Positions 1 to 5,939 of a stretch of 8,326 bases of DNA are shown one piece after another. Below the pieces are notes generated by a model. It searched no databases, was not told the DNA's origin, and was given only the letters and a program-made list of their open reading frames with translations. The stretch is taken from assembly GCA_017453335.1 (NCBI GenBank), contig JAFTKI010000118.1:1-8326 (forward strand), written 5' to 3'. This DNA is from Clostridia bacterium. Lineage in GTDB: Bacteria > Bacillota_A > Clostridia > Oscillospirales > CAG-272. Position numbers and translations under genes: made by a program. The number at the start of each line of letters is the position of its first letter. Within the stretch, counting starts at the first letter, position 1.

Positions 1-359
1 ATTTCGTTCGTCAGCAGGACACGAACAAGTGTGGATTTTTAACTGTATATGATCTCAAAACAAAGAGATGGGAATCCCCAATTGAAATTGAAGATAGTCA
101 GTCAAGAGGAGATTTTATATTTTATCGCGGCAATTTGTATCTTTTCCACGCCCCGATCGACCGCGAGCATATCGGGATCGTAAAGATCAATACCGAAGAT
201 CTTAGCAAGAGCGAAGTCATTTTACAGGCAAAGATGCACACGAGCTGCTTCTACCCATTTGTTCAATACTACCGCGAGGACGAGCTTGCAATGTCCTACA
301 CCGTAGCAAGAAAGCAAATAAGACTTGCCGCATTTACCTTGGGCAAATACATAGGATGA
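1..359 (+). CDS. Sialidase-like / beta-propeller glycosidase, C-terminal part (partial at window edge)
   Basis: The reading frame is open from the left edge (first full codon at base 3) to TGA at 357-359, giving about 118 residues of a C-terminus. The visible text alternates short beta-strand stretches (GFLTVYDLKTKRW, GNLYLFHAP, HIGIVKIN) and ends with YYREDELAMSYTVARKQIRL. Such repeated strand/turn units with a late 'aspartate-glutamate, lysine-R-x-I-R' blade are typical of BNR/sialidase-like five- or six-bladed propellers in glycan-degrading bacteria. The catalytic residues would lie upstream, outside the window, so the activity cannot be judged. A TTG at 135 lies inside the frame and is not a credible start. 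The stop is immediately followed by a decayed mnmA fragment, so this gene's end sits at or very near a recombination junction. It could equally be a non-catalytic propeller. The family call is by general resemblance only. Confidence 0.55.
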   Translation, partial: FVRQQDTNKCGFLTVYDLKTKRWESPIEIEDSQSRGDFIFYRGNLYLFHAPIDREHIGIVKINTEDLSKSEVILQAKMHTSCFYPFVQYYREDELAMSYTVARKQIRLAAFTLGKYIG

Positions 360-360
360 G

Positions 361-564
361 CAGACATCTGTTCTGTCGAGATGACACGAAAAGGCATCCC
401 AAGGGGCGTGCAAAATGGACGGTAAAATAGTAGCAATCGACAATAACAGTGTAAAGGTTATTTTTGATGTCCCACAGCGTGCCGTTACACCCGGACAAGC
501 AGCGGTGCTGTATAACGGCGATATTGTTCTCGGAGGCGGAACGATTTCTGAAATCGGTACTTGA
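361..564 (+). pseudogene. mnmA: mnmA 3'-end remnant (tRNA-specific 2-thiouridylase C-terminus)
   Basis: Bases 415-564 read as 49 residues that match the C-terminal beta-barrel signature of Mnm[20 protein letters not shown] followed by [11 protein letters not shown] and TGA at 562-564. MnmA uses ATP and persulfide sulfur to make 2-thiouridine at the wobble position of Lys/Glu/Gln tRNAs. The intact enzyme is about 350-370 residues, and only this tail remains. Upstream the frame is closed by TGA at 382-384. MnmA-like pieces appear to continue in other frames (RHL at 362-370, then SVEM at 372-383), which suggests at least two frameshifts or a small rearrangement. No P-loop (SGGVDS), catalytic cysteines or ribosome binding site are present. 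I read it as a non-functional relic. A 49-residue peptide from ATG 415 is formally possible but has no good Shine-Dalgarno. The match of the last 49 residues is strong; the exact left limit is uncertain. Confidence 0.75.
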
Positions 565-589
565 ATTACCTACCGATTTGTGGTATAAT
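561..589 (+). promoter_or_regulatory. Sigma-A promoter for metF, overlapping the mnmA stop
   Basis: The -35 box TTGAAT (561-566) and -10 box TATAAT (584-589) are separated by 17 bases, and a TG one base before the -10 (581-582) makes it an extended -10. Transcription should start near 596, leaving a leader of about 26 bases before the metF ATG, too short for a riboswitch. The -35 box covers the TGA of the mnmA remnant, so the mnmA tail and metF have probably been neighbours for a long time. Confidence 0.8.
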
Positions 590-621
590 AAACTTATCCT
601 AACATAGAAAAGAGAACAGTT

Positions 622-1497
622 ATGAAAATTATTGATCGTTTGCATGAGGATCGGCTCTCCCTGTCTTTCGAGGTGTTTCCACCCAAGACCGATACGGCGT
701 TTGAAAGCGTGAAGCACGCCACAGAGGAAATTGCCAAATTGTACCCTTCTTTTATGAGCGTGACCTACGGAGCGGGTGGTGGTACAAGCAGGTACACTCT
801 TGATATCGCAAAGAATATCAAGGCAAACTACGGTGTGCCGACCTTGGCACATCTGACCTGTGTTTCCTCAACGAAGGATACCGTTCACGCTCGCATTGCC
901 GATATCAAGGCGGCAGGGATTCAAAATGTGATGGCTCTCAGAGGCGACATCCCCGTAGGGCTTGAAAACGCTGACCGCAGTCATTGGGACTATCATCACG
1001 CCATCGATCTGATCCGAGAATTGAAAGAATCGGGAGCGGACTTATGTATCGGCGGAGCTTGTTATCCCGAGATACATCCCGAAAGCGCCAATCAAAGCGA
1101 GGATATCAAGTACCTAAAGGAAAAGGTTGATGCAGGCTGTGAGTTTCTGACCACACAGATGTTTTTTGATAACAATCTGCTCTATAATTTTCTTTACAAG
1201 ATTCGCGAAGCGGGTATCACCGTGCCCATCATACCCGGTGTTATGCCCATCACCAACGGGAATCAAGTGGAAAGAGCTATCAAGCTGTCGGGGTCCTTTA
1301 TGCCGCAACGCTTCAAGGCCTTGGTGGACAAGTTTGGAGCCTCTCCTGCCGCCATGAAGCAGGCAGGCATTGCTTACGCCACCGATCAGATCATCGACCT
1401 GTTTGCAAACGGCATCACCAACGTACACGTTTACTCGATGAACAAGCCCGACGTGGCGGCGGCGATTCAGCGGAATCTGTCGGATATATTGAGTTAA
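622..1497 (+). CDS. metF: 5,10-methylenetetrahydrofolate reductase
   Basis: MetF is a cytoplasmic FAD-dependent TIM barrel that reduces 5,10-methylene-THF to 5-methyl-THF, the methyl donor for methionine synthesis. The 291-residue length is normal for the bacterial enzyme. Diagnostic motifs are in order: SFEVFPPKT (residues 15-23, with the conserved catalytic Glu17), VTYGAGGG (47-54), AHLTC (76-80), ALRGDIP (105-111, with the flavin-contacting Asp109), GACYPEIHPE (145-154), TTQMFFD (177-183, Gln179), PGVMPI near residue 215, and HVYSMNKP near the end. The ATG at 622 is preceded by a purine-rich AGAGAA (611-616) five bases away, a modest ribosome binding site behind a strong promoter. The truncated rrf2 gene starts 22 bases after the stop and fliB-like overlaps that, so the three are probably co-transcribed. 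Neither a metV partner nor methionine synthase is in the window. Confidence 0.96.
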   Translation: MKIIDRLHEDRLSLSFEVFPPKTDTAFESVKHATEEIAKLYPSFMSVTYGAGGGTSRYTLDIAKNIKANYGVPTLAHLTCVSSTKDTVHARIADIKAAGIQNVMALRGDIPVGLENADRSHWDYHHAIDLIRELKESGADLCIGGACYPEIHPESANQSEDIKYLKEKVDAGCEFLTTQMFFDNNLLYNFLYKIREAGITVPIIPGVMPITNGNQVERAIKLSGSFMPQRFKALVDKFGASPAAMKQAGIAYATDQIIDLFANGITNVHVYSMNKPDVAAAIQRNLSDILS

Positions 1498-1519
1498 TCA
1501 TTTTCCAAGGAGAAACGAT

Positions 1520-1711
1520 ATGATCATATCAACAAGGGGAAGATACGCCCTGCGCGTGATGCTCGACCTTGCCGAGAACGGAAACGGTGACTATATTGCT
1601 ATGAAGAAAATAGCCGAAAGACAAGGGATCTCGCTCAAATATCTGGAGCGCATCCTGCCCGTGCTGACACAAAACAACATCGTCGAGGGTGTTCAAGGAA
1701 AGGGTGTATGA
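1520..1711 (+). CDS. Rrf2-family regulator, truncated after the N-terminal helix-turn-helix
   Basis: The 63-residue product opens with MIISTRGRYALRVMLDLA, the standard Rrf2 (IscR/CymR/NsrR type) N-terminus, and continues through a helix-turn-helix (about residues 26-50, IAMKKIAERQGISLKYLERI). It ends at VQGKGV, exactly where family members continue GKGGGYRL into the wing. Normal Rrf2 proteins have 130-160 residues. The wing, the long dimerisation helix and any Fe-S-binding cysteines are missing, and no continuation is seen in other frames. A good ribosome binding site (AAGGAG, 1507-1512, 7-base spacing) remains, so the fragment is probably translated. Its TGA overlaps the ATG of the FliB-like gene (ATGA, 1708-1711), and its tail carries that gene's ribosome binding site. 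It may be a relic kept as a translational leader or a mini DNA-binding protein. DNA binding is doubtful without the wing and dimer helix. Confidence 0.8.
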   Translation: MIISTRGRYALRVMLDLAENGNGDYIAMKKIAERQGISLKYLERILPVLTQNNIVEGVQGKGV

Positions 1712-2886
1712 AAGAAACTCACGAATTTTTATTTCCGAATTATTATTTGAAGTTTTCATGTAAGATGGGTGCGTGCCGCTCGGCTTGTTGCGAGGGCTGG
1801 CCTATTTCCATTTCTATGAAAAACTATTTTTACCTGTTGGGGCTTGATTGCAACGCCGATCTGCGTCACCGTCTGGATTGCGGCGTTCATGTTGTAGACC
1901 ATCCCACAGAGGAGGAATATGCGCGGTTTGAGCCTCGCTATGATGGAAACTGCCAATTGCGTATGCAGGATGGACGTTGTGCACTCCATGCCGAGCTGGG
2001 AGAGGAGATCCTGCCCGATGTGTGCCGTCTGTATCCGCGCGGGATCCGAGCCGAGGACGGGCTGTATGAATGTTCTTGCGCCAATAGCTGTGAAGCTGTT
2101 TTGGAATTACTACTGGAGCAAGAGGAGCCCATTGCGTTTATCCGCCGTGAGTTGACGTTAGAGATGCCGCCTTTGATCGGACGACAATCCTTTTTTGAAA
2201 CCTTGGGTGTTGAACAAAAAATAAGGTTGTATCTGATCTCGGTGATTCAGGATAGAAGCATGTCACTGCCGCAAAGAATGATGTGTCTTGGCGAGGTATT
2301 GGATGACATGGATTTTGTCCTTGAAAGGAAAGACAAGGCGATGCTGGACCGGATGTTGAGCGAGCGCAGAACGACTTTTCAGGCTTGCGCCGATAGTAAG
2401 AAAATCAGCGAGGATCACCTGAAATTCGGTCTCGAAATCGTGGAGCAGATGATCGCGATCTTGGATGAGCGCAGTCAAAGCATACGTGGATGCGGAAAAG
2501 CAGCACTTTCGTATTTTGGCGACGGCGACAGCGCAATCGACCGCTATCGCACGGCAAGGTCGCATTTTGAAGCACTAATGCCGAATTGGGAGAGCTTTTA
2601 CGAGCATATGCTGGTCAACCATATGTTCTTCTCGTTGTTTCCGTTCCAGGACAGACCCGAAAGTATGCACAGTGAGTACATAGCACTCTGCGCGGTTTAT
2701 GCAATCATGAGGTTTCTCGGTCTTGGCAGTATGGCTGAACGCCAAGAAAAAAGCGCCTTGATCGACGGAATGGTCGCGGCGTTCCGCCTCATTGACCATA
2801 CCGAATTTGACCGCCTCGCCTCACATCTGTTGCATCGGCTGAATTGTACGTCTCGCGCACAAATGCTTGATTTGATTTCTCTATAA
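1708..2886 (+). CDS. FliB-like flagellin lysine-N-methylase family protein
   Basis: A 392-residue soluble protein whose first third is a dense cysteine module typical of the FliB family: C18, C23, C27-C28 (ACRSACCEGW), C82, C91 (DGRCALHAELGEE), C106 (LPDVCRLYPRG), and C122/C124/C128 (ECSCANSC). Salmonella FliB methylates surface lysines of flagellin, and its conserved cysteines are thought to hold a metal or Fe-S centre. The opening FPNYYLKFSC fits the family start. The remaining two thirds are mainly helical without membrane segments. The length is close to that usual for the family. The ATG at 1708 overlaps the rrf2-fragment stop, and AAGGA at 1695-1699 lies 8 bases upstream, which supports this start and translational coupling. 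No flagellar gene is in view, so the substrate may be another protein. Family membership is fairly sure; the reaction here is inferred. Confidence 0.8.
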   Translation: MKETHEFLFPNYYLKFSCKMGACRSACCEGWPISISMKNYFYLLGLDCNADLRHRLDCGVHVVDHPTEEEYARFEPRYDGNCQLRMQDGRCALHAELGEEILPDVCRLYPRGIRAEDGLYECSCANSCEAVLELLLEQEEPIAFIRRELTLEMPPLIGRQSFFETLGVEQKIRLYLISVIQDRSMSLPQRMMCLGEVLDDMDFVLERKDKAMLDRMLSERRTTFQACADSKKISEDHLKFGLEIVEQMIAILDERSQSIRGCGKAALSYFGDGDSAIDRYRTARSHFEALMPNWESFYEHMLVNHMFFSLFPFQDRPESMHSEYIALCAVYAIMRFLGLGSMAERQEKSALIDGMVAAFRLIDHTEFDRLASHLLHRLNCTSRAQMLDLISL

Positions 2887-2978
2887 AATACACTTTGATG
2901 CGAAGGAATGCTGCGGAGCAAATTTTTCGATATACGGATTTGAGGTCAACGCCACCGTTATATACGGAAAGTCCGATT
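2887..2978. repeat. Leading segment of the intergenic repeat element
   Basis: This non-coding stretch begins right after the FliB-like stop. It contains a small hairpin, TGCT-GCGG-AGCA (2909-2920), and a 9-base direct repeat ATATACGGA at 2930-2938 and 2960-2968, 30 bases apart. It runs into the hairpin array without a break. I treat it as the head of the same element, by proximity and because it has no coding or promoter signal. I have a vague memory of similar leader-plus-hairpin segments in gut Clostridia, but that is not evidence from this window. Confidence 0.45.
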
Positions 2979-3145
2979 CGCCTCCCGGCGAGTGATATTG
3001 CTGACGCAGTTATATTCGGCATATGCCGAGTGGTATTCGCTTCGCGGGTTTCAGGGCGAATAGAATATCACTGAAGCCGCAAGGCTTCAATATCACTATT
3101 GCACAAGCAATAATATCACTCTTTGCGAGAGCAAAGAATATCACT
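2979..3145. repeat. Array of short hairpins separated by a conserved 9-mer, in two opposed halves
   Basis: A 9-mer recurs seven times. In the left half it reads AGTGATATT (2991-2999), AGTTATATT (3008-3016) and AGTGGTATT (3029-3037). In the right half it reads AATATCACT, the exact reverse complement, at 3064-3072, 3089-3097, 3112-3120 and 3137-3145. Between copies lie hairpins of unrelated sequence: CGCC-TCCC-GGCG (2979-2990), a weak TGC-TGAC-GCA (2999-3008), the palindrome CGGCATATGCCG (3017-3028), GAAGCC-GCAA-GGCTTC (3073-3088), ATTGC-ACAA-GCAAT (3098-3111) and CTTTGC-GAGA-GCAAAG (3121-3136). The two halves meet at a central stem, TATTCGC/GCGAATA (3034-3040 with 3056-3062). Stems keep pairing while their sequence changes, and two loops are GNRA type. 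No gene is credible here. It resembles BIME/REP-like repeats in style, but I know no named family it fits. Confidence 0.85.
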
Positions 3146-3154
3146 AAAAAACAG

Positions 3155-3202
3155 AGAAGAGAGAGTTTCACGGAATTTTGTAACCGTGTTACTTTCTCTT
3201 CT
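3155..3202. terminator. Long imperfect hairpin after the array (possible terminator or element end)
   Basis: The arms 3155-3173 (AGAAGAGAGAGTTTCACGG) and 3184-3202 pair at 16 of 19 positions, with one G-T wobble and a two-base internal mismatch, around a 10-base loop. The sequence GCTTTTATT follows. The short T-run makes it a plausible terminator for metF-rrf2-fliB transcripts. It also sits right after the array and may be part of that element. The rest of the gap, 3203-3299, holds nothing I can recognise. Confidence 0.5.
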
Positions 3203-3299
3203 GCTTTTATTGCCGGTTTCGCTCGCTTATTGCATGGCTTTCTGAAGGTCCGGATACAATTATTTGGATTTGGCATTTTTGAGTTTTCGTTACTCCGTA

Positions 3300-3328
3300 T
3301 TGACTTATTCACAATTTTATGATATAGT
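3300..3328 (+). promoter_or_regulatory. Sigma-A promoter for the MBL-fold gene / glycosidase operon
   Basis: TTGACT (3300-3305) and TATAGT (3323-3328) lie exactly 17 bases apart. Transcription should begin near 3335, 29 bases before the ATG at 3364, with ribosome binding site GGAGG at 3352-3356. It is the only clear promoter before the two beta-helix genes, so it may serve the whole run to 7103. Confidence 0.75.
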
Positions 3329-3363
3329 ATTGTTATGATTTCTTTGTATTTGGAGGCACACGT

Positions 3364-4104
3364 ATGAAGATCACTTTTCTTGGGACTGCAGACGTTCGTC
3401 CGCGCGTGGACGCGTACGTTTCGGCAACGATGATCGAGGTGGGTGACCGAGTCTATCTGCTGGATGCGGGGGCACCCGTGAGCGATCTGATGCTGCGGTA
3501 TGGCAGACGACCCGACGCTCTGTGCGCGGTGTTTACCACGCACGCGCATAACGACCACGTGGACGGGCTTTTTCAGCTCTTCAGCCATTGCATTCACGTT
3601 TATTCTAAGGCATCGTACGACGTTTATATGACCGAGGCACCGATCGCGCAGGCATTTTGCGATTGCATCGGGACACTCTATCATCTGGAATTTCCAAAGG
3701 ACCGCTTGCGTGTGCACGTTGCCAAGGAGGGCGTCGTTTACGACGACGGTGTTCTGCGCGCGACCTATATTCCCGTGGCGTATCACGAGGGACCTCCGCA
3801 TTTTGCGATTTTAATCGAAGCGGATGGCAAATGCGTTTTGTTTACGGGAGATATGTCGCAGAATTTGAAGGACGACGATTTTCCGCGCGTGGCGTATGAG
3901 CGCGAAACCGATCTGATCGTATGCGAATACGCGCATTCGTTGATCGACGTGCTGGATCCCCATATTCAAAGATGCCGCACCAAGACGTTTGCCTTTAACC
4001 ATTATGCGGGATACCGACACGAGGAGCTGGCGGCAATCGTAAACAGCGGTCGCTACGCGTTTCCCATCCGCGCTTTACGCGACGGGGATGTTATTGAGCT
4101 GTAA
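3364..4104 (+). CDS. MBL-fold metallo-hydrolase
   Basis: A 246-residue cytoplasmic protein of the metallo-beta-lactamase fold. The start KITFLGTADVRPR is the usual first strand and loop, YLLDAG (residues 31-36) is the second, and the metal motif H-x-H-x-D-H is THAHNDH (H60, H62, D64, H65). The bridging aspartate is D163 in FTGD, and H213 in FNHYAG fits the last ligand. H141 or H146 (YHEGPPH) could supply the remaining histidine. The family covers RNases, lactonases, phosphodiesterases and many unknown hydrolases. Nothing here fixes the substrate, but no beta-CASP domain is seen and the size suits a small-molecule hydrolase. GGAGG at 3352-3356 with 7-base spacing supports the ATG. The stop is 127 bases before the GH110-like gene, and the shared orientation without a further promoter suggests one transcript. 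Confidence 0.88.
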   Translation: MKITFLGTADVRPRVDAYVSATMIEVGDRVYLLDAGAPVSDLMLRYGRRPDALCAVFTTHAHNDHVDGLFQLFSHCIHVYSKASYDVYMTEAPIAQAFCDCIGTLYHLEFPKDRLRVHVAKEGVVYDDGVLRATYIPVAYHEGPPHFAILIEADGKCVLFTGDMSQNLKDDDFPRVAYERETDLIVCEYAHSLIDVLDPHIQRCRTKTFAFNHYAGYRHEELAAIVNSGRYAFPIRALRDGDVIEL

Positions 4105-4127
4105 TAGAGCACAAGCGGAAGAAGGAG

Positions 4128-4235
4128 ATGAACGTTTTTTTGAAGAACGGCAAGGCATTCCGGATCCGCTCGAGCAATTTCAAGGACGATCTCTTACCGA
4201 TCATCCTTGGTGATTTTTATAGGAGGATAAAATGA
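4128..4235 (+). CDS. Possible 35-codon leader peptide upstream of the GH110-like gene
   Basis: The ORF starts at ATG 4128 (MNVFLKNGKAF...) and ends at TGA 4233-4235, overlapping the downstream ATG by four bases (ATGA at 4232-4235). GGAAG at 4117-4121 is a possible ribosome binding site 6 bases upstream. AGGAG at 4123-4127 touches the ATG and is too close to work. The peptide is basic and matches no family I know. Its interest lies in running through the hairpin at 4181-4209, so its translation would disrupt that structure. It may also be chance. Confidence 0.3.
   Translation: MNVFLKNGKAFRIRSSNFKDDLLPIILGDFYRRIK
4181..4218 (+). terminator. Terminator- or attenuator-like hairpin before the GH110-like gene
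   Basis: CAAGGACGATC (4181-4191) pairs with GATCATCCTTG (4199-4209) at 10 of 11 positions across a 7-base loop, followed four bases later by five T (4214-4218). The AGGAGG ribosome binding site of the next gene (4221-4226) comes directly after. The shape fits an intrinsic terminator with an imperfect tail, or a conditional attenuator, placed inside the presumed operon. Confidence 0.55.
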
Positions 4236-5860
4236 AAAAAACATTCCAAATCGGGATGCCGCTTGAGAACGATACCGAATATTTTGCAACCGAAGCGGAA
4301 TATCACGTTTTTGCCGCCGATACCAGCGAGGTCTGTGACCGCCGCTATGCCGCAATGCGCGGAAACGCAAGCGCGCAGGCATTCAACGTATTTATGTTGA
4401 TCAAAAACAAGAAGAATATCACCGTCGATTTTGGTGGTGCAACGCTTGTAATGCACGGTAAAATACAACCATTTTTGATCGACGGGTGTGAAAACGTCAC
4501 GCTGAAGAACTGTAACGTGACCTACGACCGCCCAATGTATACCGAGGCACTGATCACCGAGGTGACGCCATCCTATGCAAGGCTGAAATTGAATGCGCAT
4601 TGCACCTGCCGCGTGGAGGGGGATCAATTGATCCCTTACGGAACAGGCTGGGAAAACCGCCGATTGAATTGGAGAGGCGTATTTTTTCAGCTGTTTGATC
4701 CCGTCACGCGTCGGGGCTGTGGCATCACGTTGGGGGCAATCGGCACGCCGTTTATCAAAGATGAGAGCTTTCCGTATTCCATCGATCAATTCACGGTCGA
4801 GGAGGATGGCGACACGATTCTTCTCAAGGGCAGTATTCCCGACGTATATCGGGTAGGCAAAGTTTTGGTGATCGAGCACGAGGGGCGGACGTACTCCAAC
4901 GTGTTTGCAATCGATAGCAAGCATCTGACGCTGGAAAATTACCGTATTCTGTCGGGTGAAGGAATGGGGCTTTTTGCCTACCGAGTGGAAAATATCCTCC
5001 TGGACCGTTTTCTGTTGACGTACGATGAAAAATCCCCTTGCCTCATTTCCAACAGCGCAGATGCGGTGCATTCGTTTGGTACGTCCGGCTATTTTATCAT
5101 ACGCAACAGCGTTTTTGAGGGGATGATCGACGATGCGATCAACATTCACTCCAATTTCCGTGCGGTCGACCATGTATGTGATGACGTGATCTATACCAAC
5201 CGCGCCTCTTGCGAGAAACAGGCGCAGGATTTGTACCGCGTGGGAGATGAGATCGCGGTCTATCGCGGACAGACAATGGAGGAGACGGCAAAATATACCG
5301 TGCTTGAGATTGAACGGATCGACGACGAGCTTGCCCGACTTACGGTCGACCGCCCCACAGAGGCACATGCGCGAGGAGATCTGATCGAATCCTTGAGTGC
5401 AAACTGTGACGTGACGATAGAAAACTGTATCTTTGGAAAGGCAAACTCTCATCTGCGCCTGCAATCGCGCGGAAAATTCGTGATCCGCAACTGCGAGAGC
5501 GAGCTTCCGTTTTTGCTGACGGGAGATGCGACGTATTGGTTTGAATCGGGACCGATTACCGATCTGACCGTTGAAAATTGCCGCTTTATCGGCGAGCGTG
5601 CGCGCATTTCCGTTGAGAGCGAGGTGCAGGTGAGCAAGGCGGCGCCGTATTATCACAAAAATATAAAAATTCTGAACAACGTATTTGAAACCGCGTCACC
5701 GATGACCGCAAGAGAAGCCGACGGAATCGTTTTCAAAGGCAACCAAAACAGCAACGGCCTACCGATGACGCTGACGCTGACCAATTGCGGAACAGCGGAA
5801 ACGGACGGCTGTGCGGTAAAGCGGATCCATCAAAAGAACAGAAGCATCGGGGTGAACTGA
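4232..5860 (+). CDS. GH110-like right-handed parallel beta-helix protein (putative alpha-galactosidase)
   Basis: A 542-residue protein with no signal peptide or membrane segment. It shows repeated beta-helix coils of the type 'ENVTLKNCNV' (87-96), 'YFIIRNSVFEG' (287-297), 'CDVTIENCIFG' and 'TDLTVENCRF'. The central block SADAVHSF (275-282) followed by GMIDDAINIHSNF (297-309) resembles the active-site region of GH110 alpha-1,3-galactosidases. D277, D300 and D301 have the D-x22-DD spacing I recall for the aspartates of that family. GH110 enzymes remove terminal alpha-1,3-galactose, as in blood group B glycans. Most known members are exported, so a cytoplasmic form would act on imported oligosaccharides. 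AGGAGG (4221-4226) five bases before the ATG is an excellent ribosome binding site. The fold is near certain and the GH110 link moderate; a pectin-type lyase or an epimerase-like beta-helix is the alternative. Confidence 0.75.
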   Translation: MKKTFQIGMPLENDTEYFATEAEYHVFAADTSEVCDRRYAAMRGNASAQAFNVFMLIKNKKNITVDFGGATLVMHGKIQPFLIDGCENVTLKNCNVTYDRPMYTEALITEVTPSYARLKLNAHCTCRVEGDQLIPYGTGWENRRLNWRGVFFQLFDPVTRRGCGITLGAIGTPFIKDESFPYSIDQFTVEEDGDTILLKGSIPDVYRVGKVLVIEHEGRTYSNVFAIDSKHLTLENYRILSGEGMGLFAYRVENILLDRFLLTYDEKSPCLISNSADAVHSFGTSGYFIIRNSVFEGMIDDAINIHSNFRAVDHVCDDVIYTNRASCEKQAQDLYRVGDEIAVYRGQTMEETAKYTVLEIERIDDELARLTVDRPTEAHARGDLIESLSANCDVTIENCIFGKANSHLRLQSRGKFVIRNCESELPFLLTGDATYWFESGPITDLTVENCRFIGERARISVESEVQVSKAAPYYHKNIKILNNVFETASPMTAREADGIVFKGNQNSNGLPMTLTLTNCGTAETDGCAVKRIHQKNRSIGVN

Positions 5861-5939
5861 ATTCACAAACCCAGATACACGAACGGGGAGCTTTTGTCAA
5901 ATCTGTTCGAAATAAATCAAAACAAATAGAGGTAAAGTT

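Noticed and set aside
135..359. Complete 74-codon gene starting at TTG 135
   Set aside because: The frame is open upstream to the window edge with continuous beta-propeller-like sequence, and there is no ribosome binding site at 135.
590..621. SAM or T-box riboswitch for metF
   Set aside because: The predicted leader is only about 26 bases, too short for either.
2979..3145. CRISPR array
   Set aside because: Constant parts are only 9 bases, the variable parts are self-complementary, orientation flips midway and no cas gene is near.
3023..3322. 99-codon ORF on the + strand
   Set aside because: It is made of the array and the following hairpin and ends inside the promoter at 3300-3328; no start signal.
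3010..3801. 263-codon ORF on the - strand
   Set aside because: It runs through the hairpin array and antisense to the MBL gene. Its residues reflect repeated 9-mers and shadow codons, with no family motif and no ribosome binding site.
4217..5656. 479-codon ORF antisense to the GH110-like gene
   Set aside because: The length is striking, but the product is rich in Cys, His and Arg without known motifs, and the + strand frame is a clear beta-helix protein with a perfect ribosome binding site.
5861..5939. Separate promoter for the GH28-like gene
   Set aside because: TTGTCA at 5894 has no acceptable -10 box at 16-18 bases.
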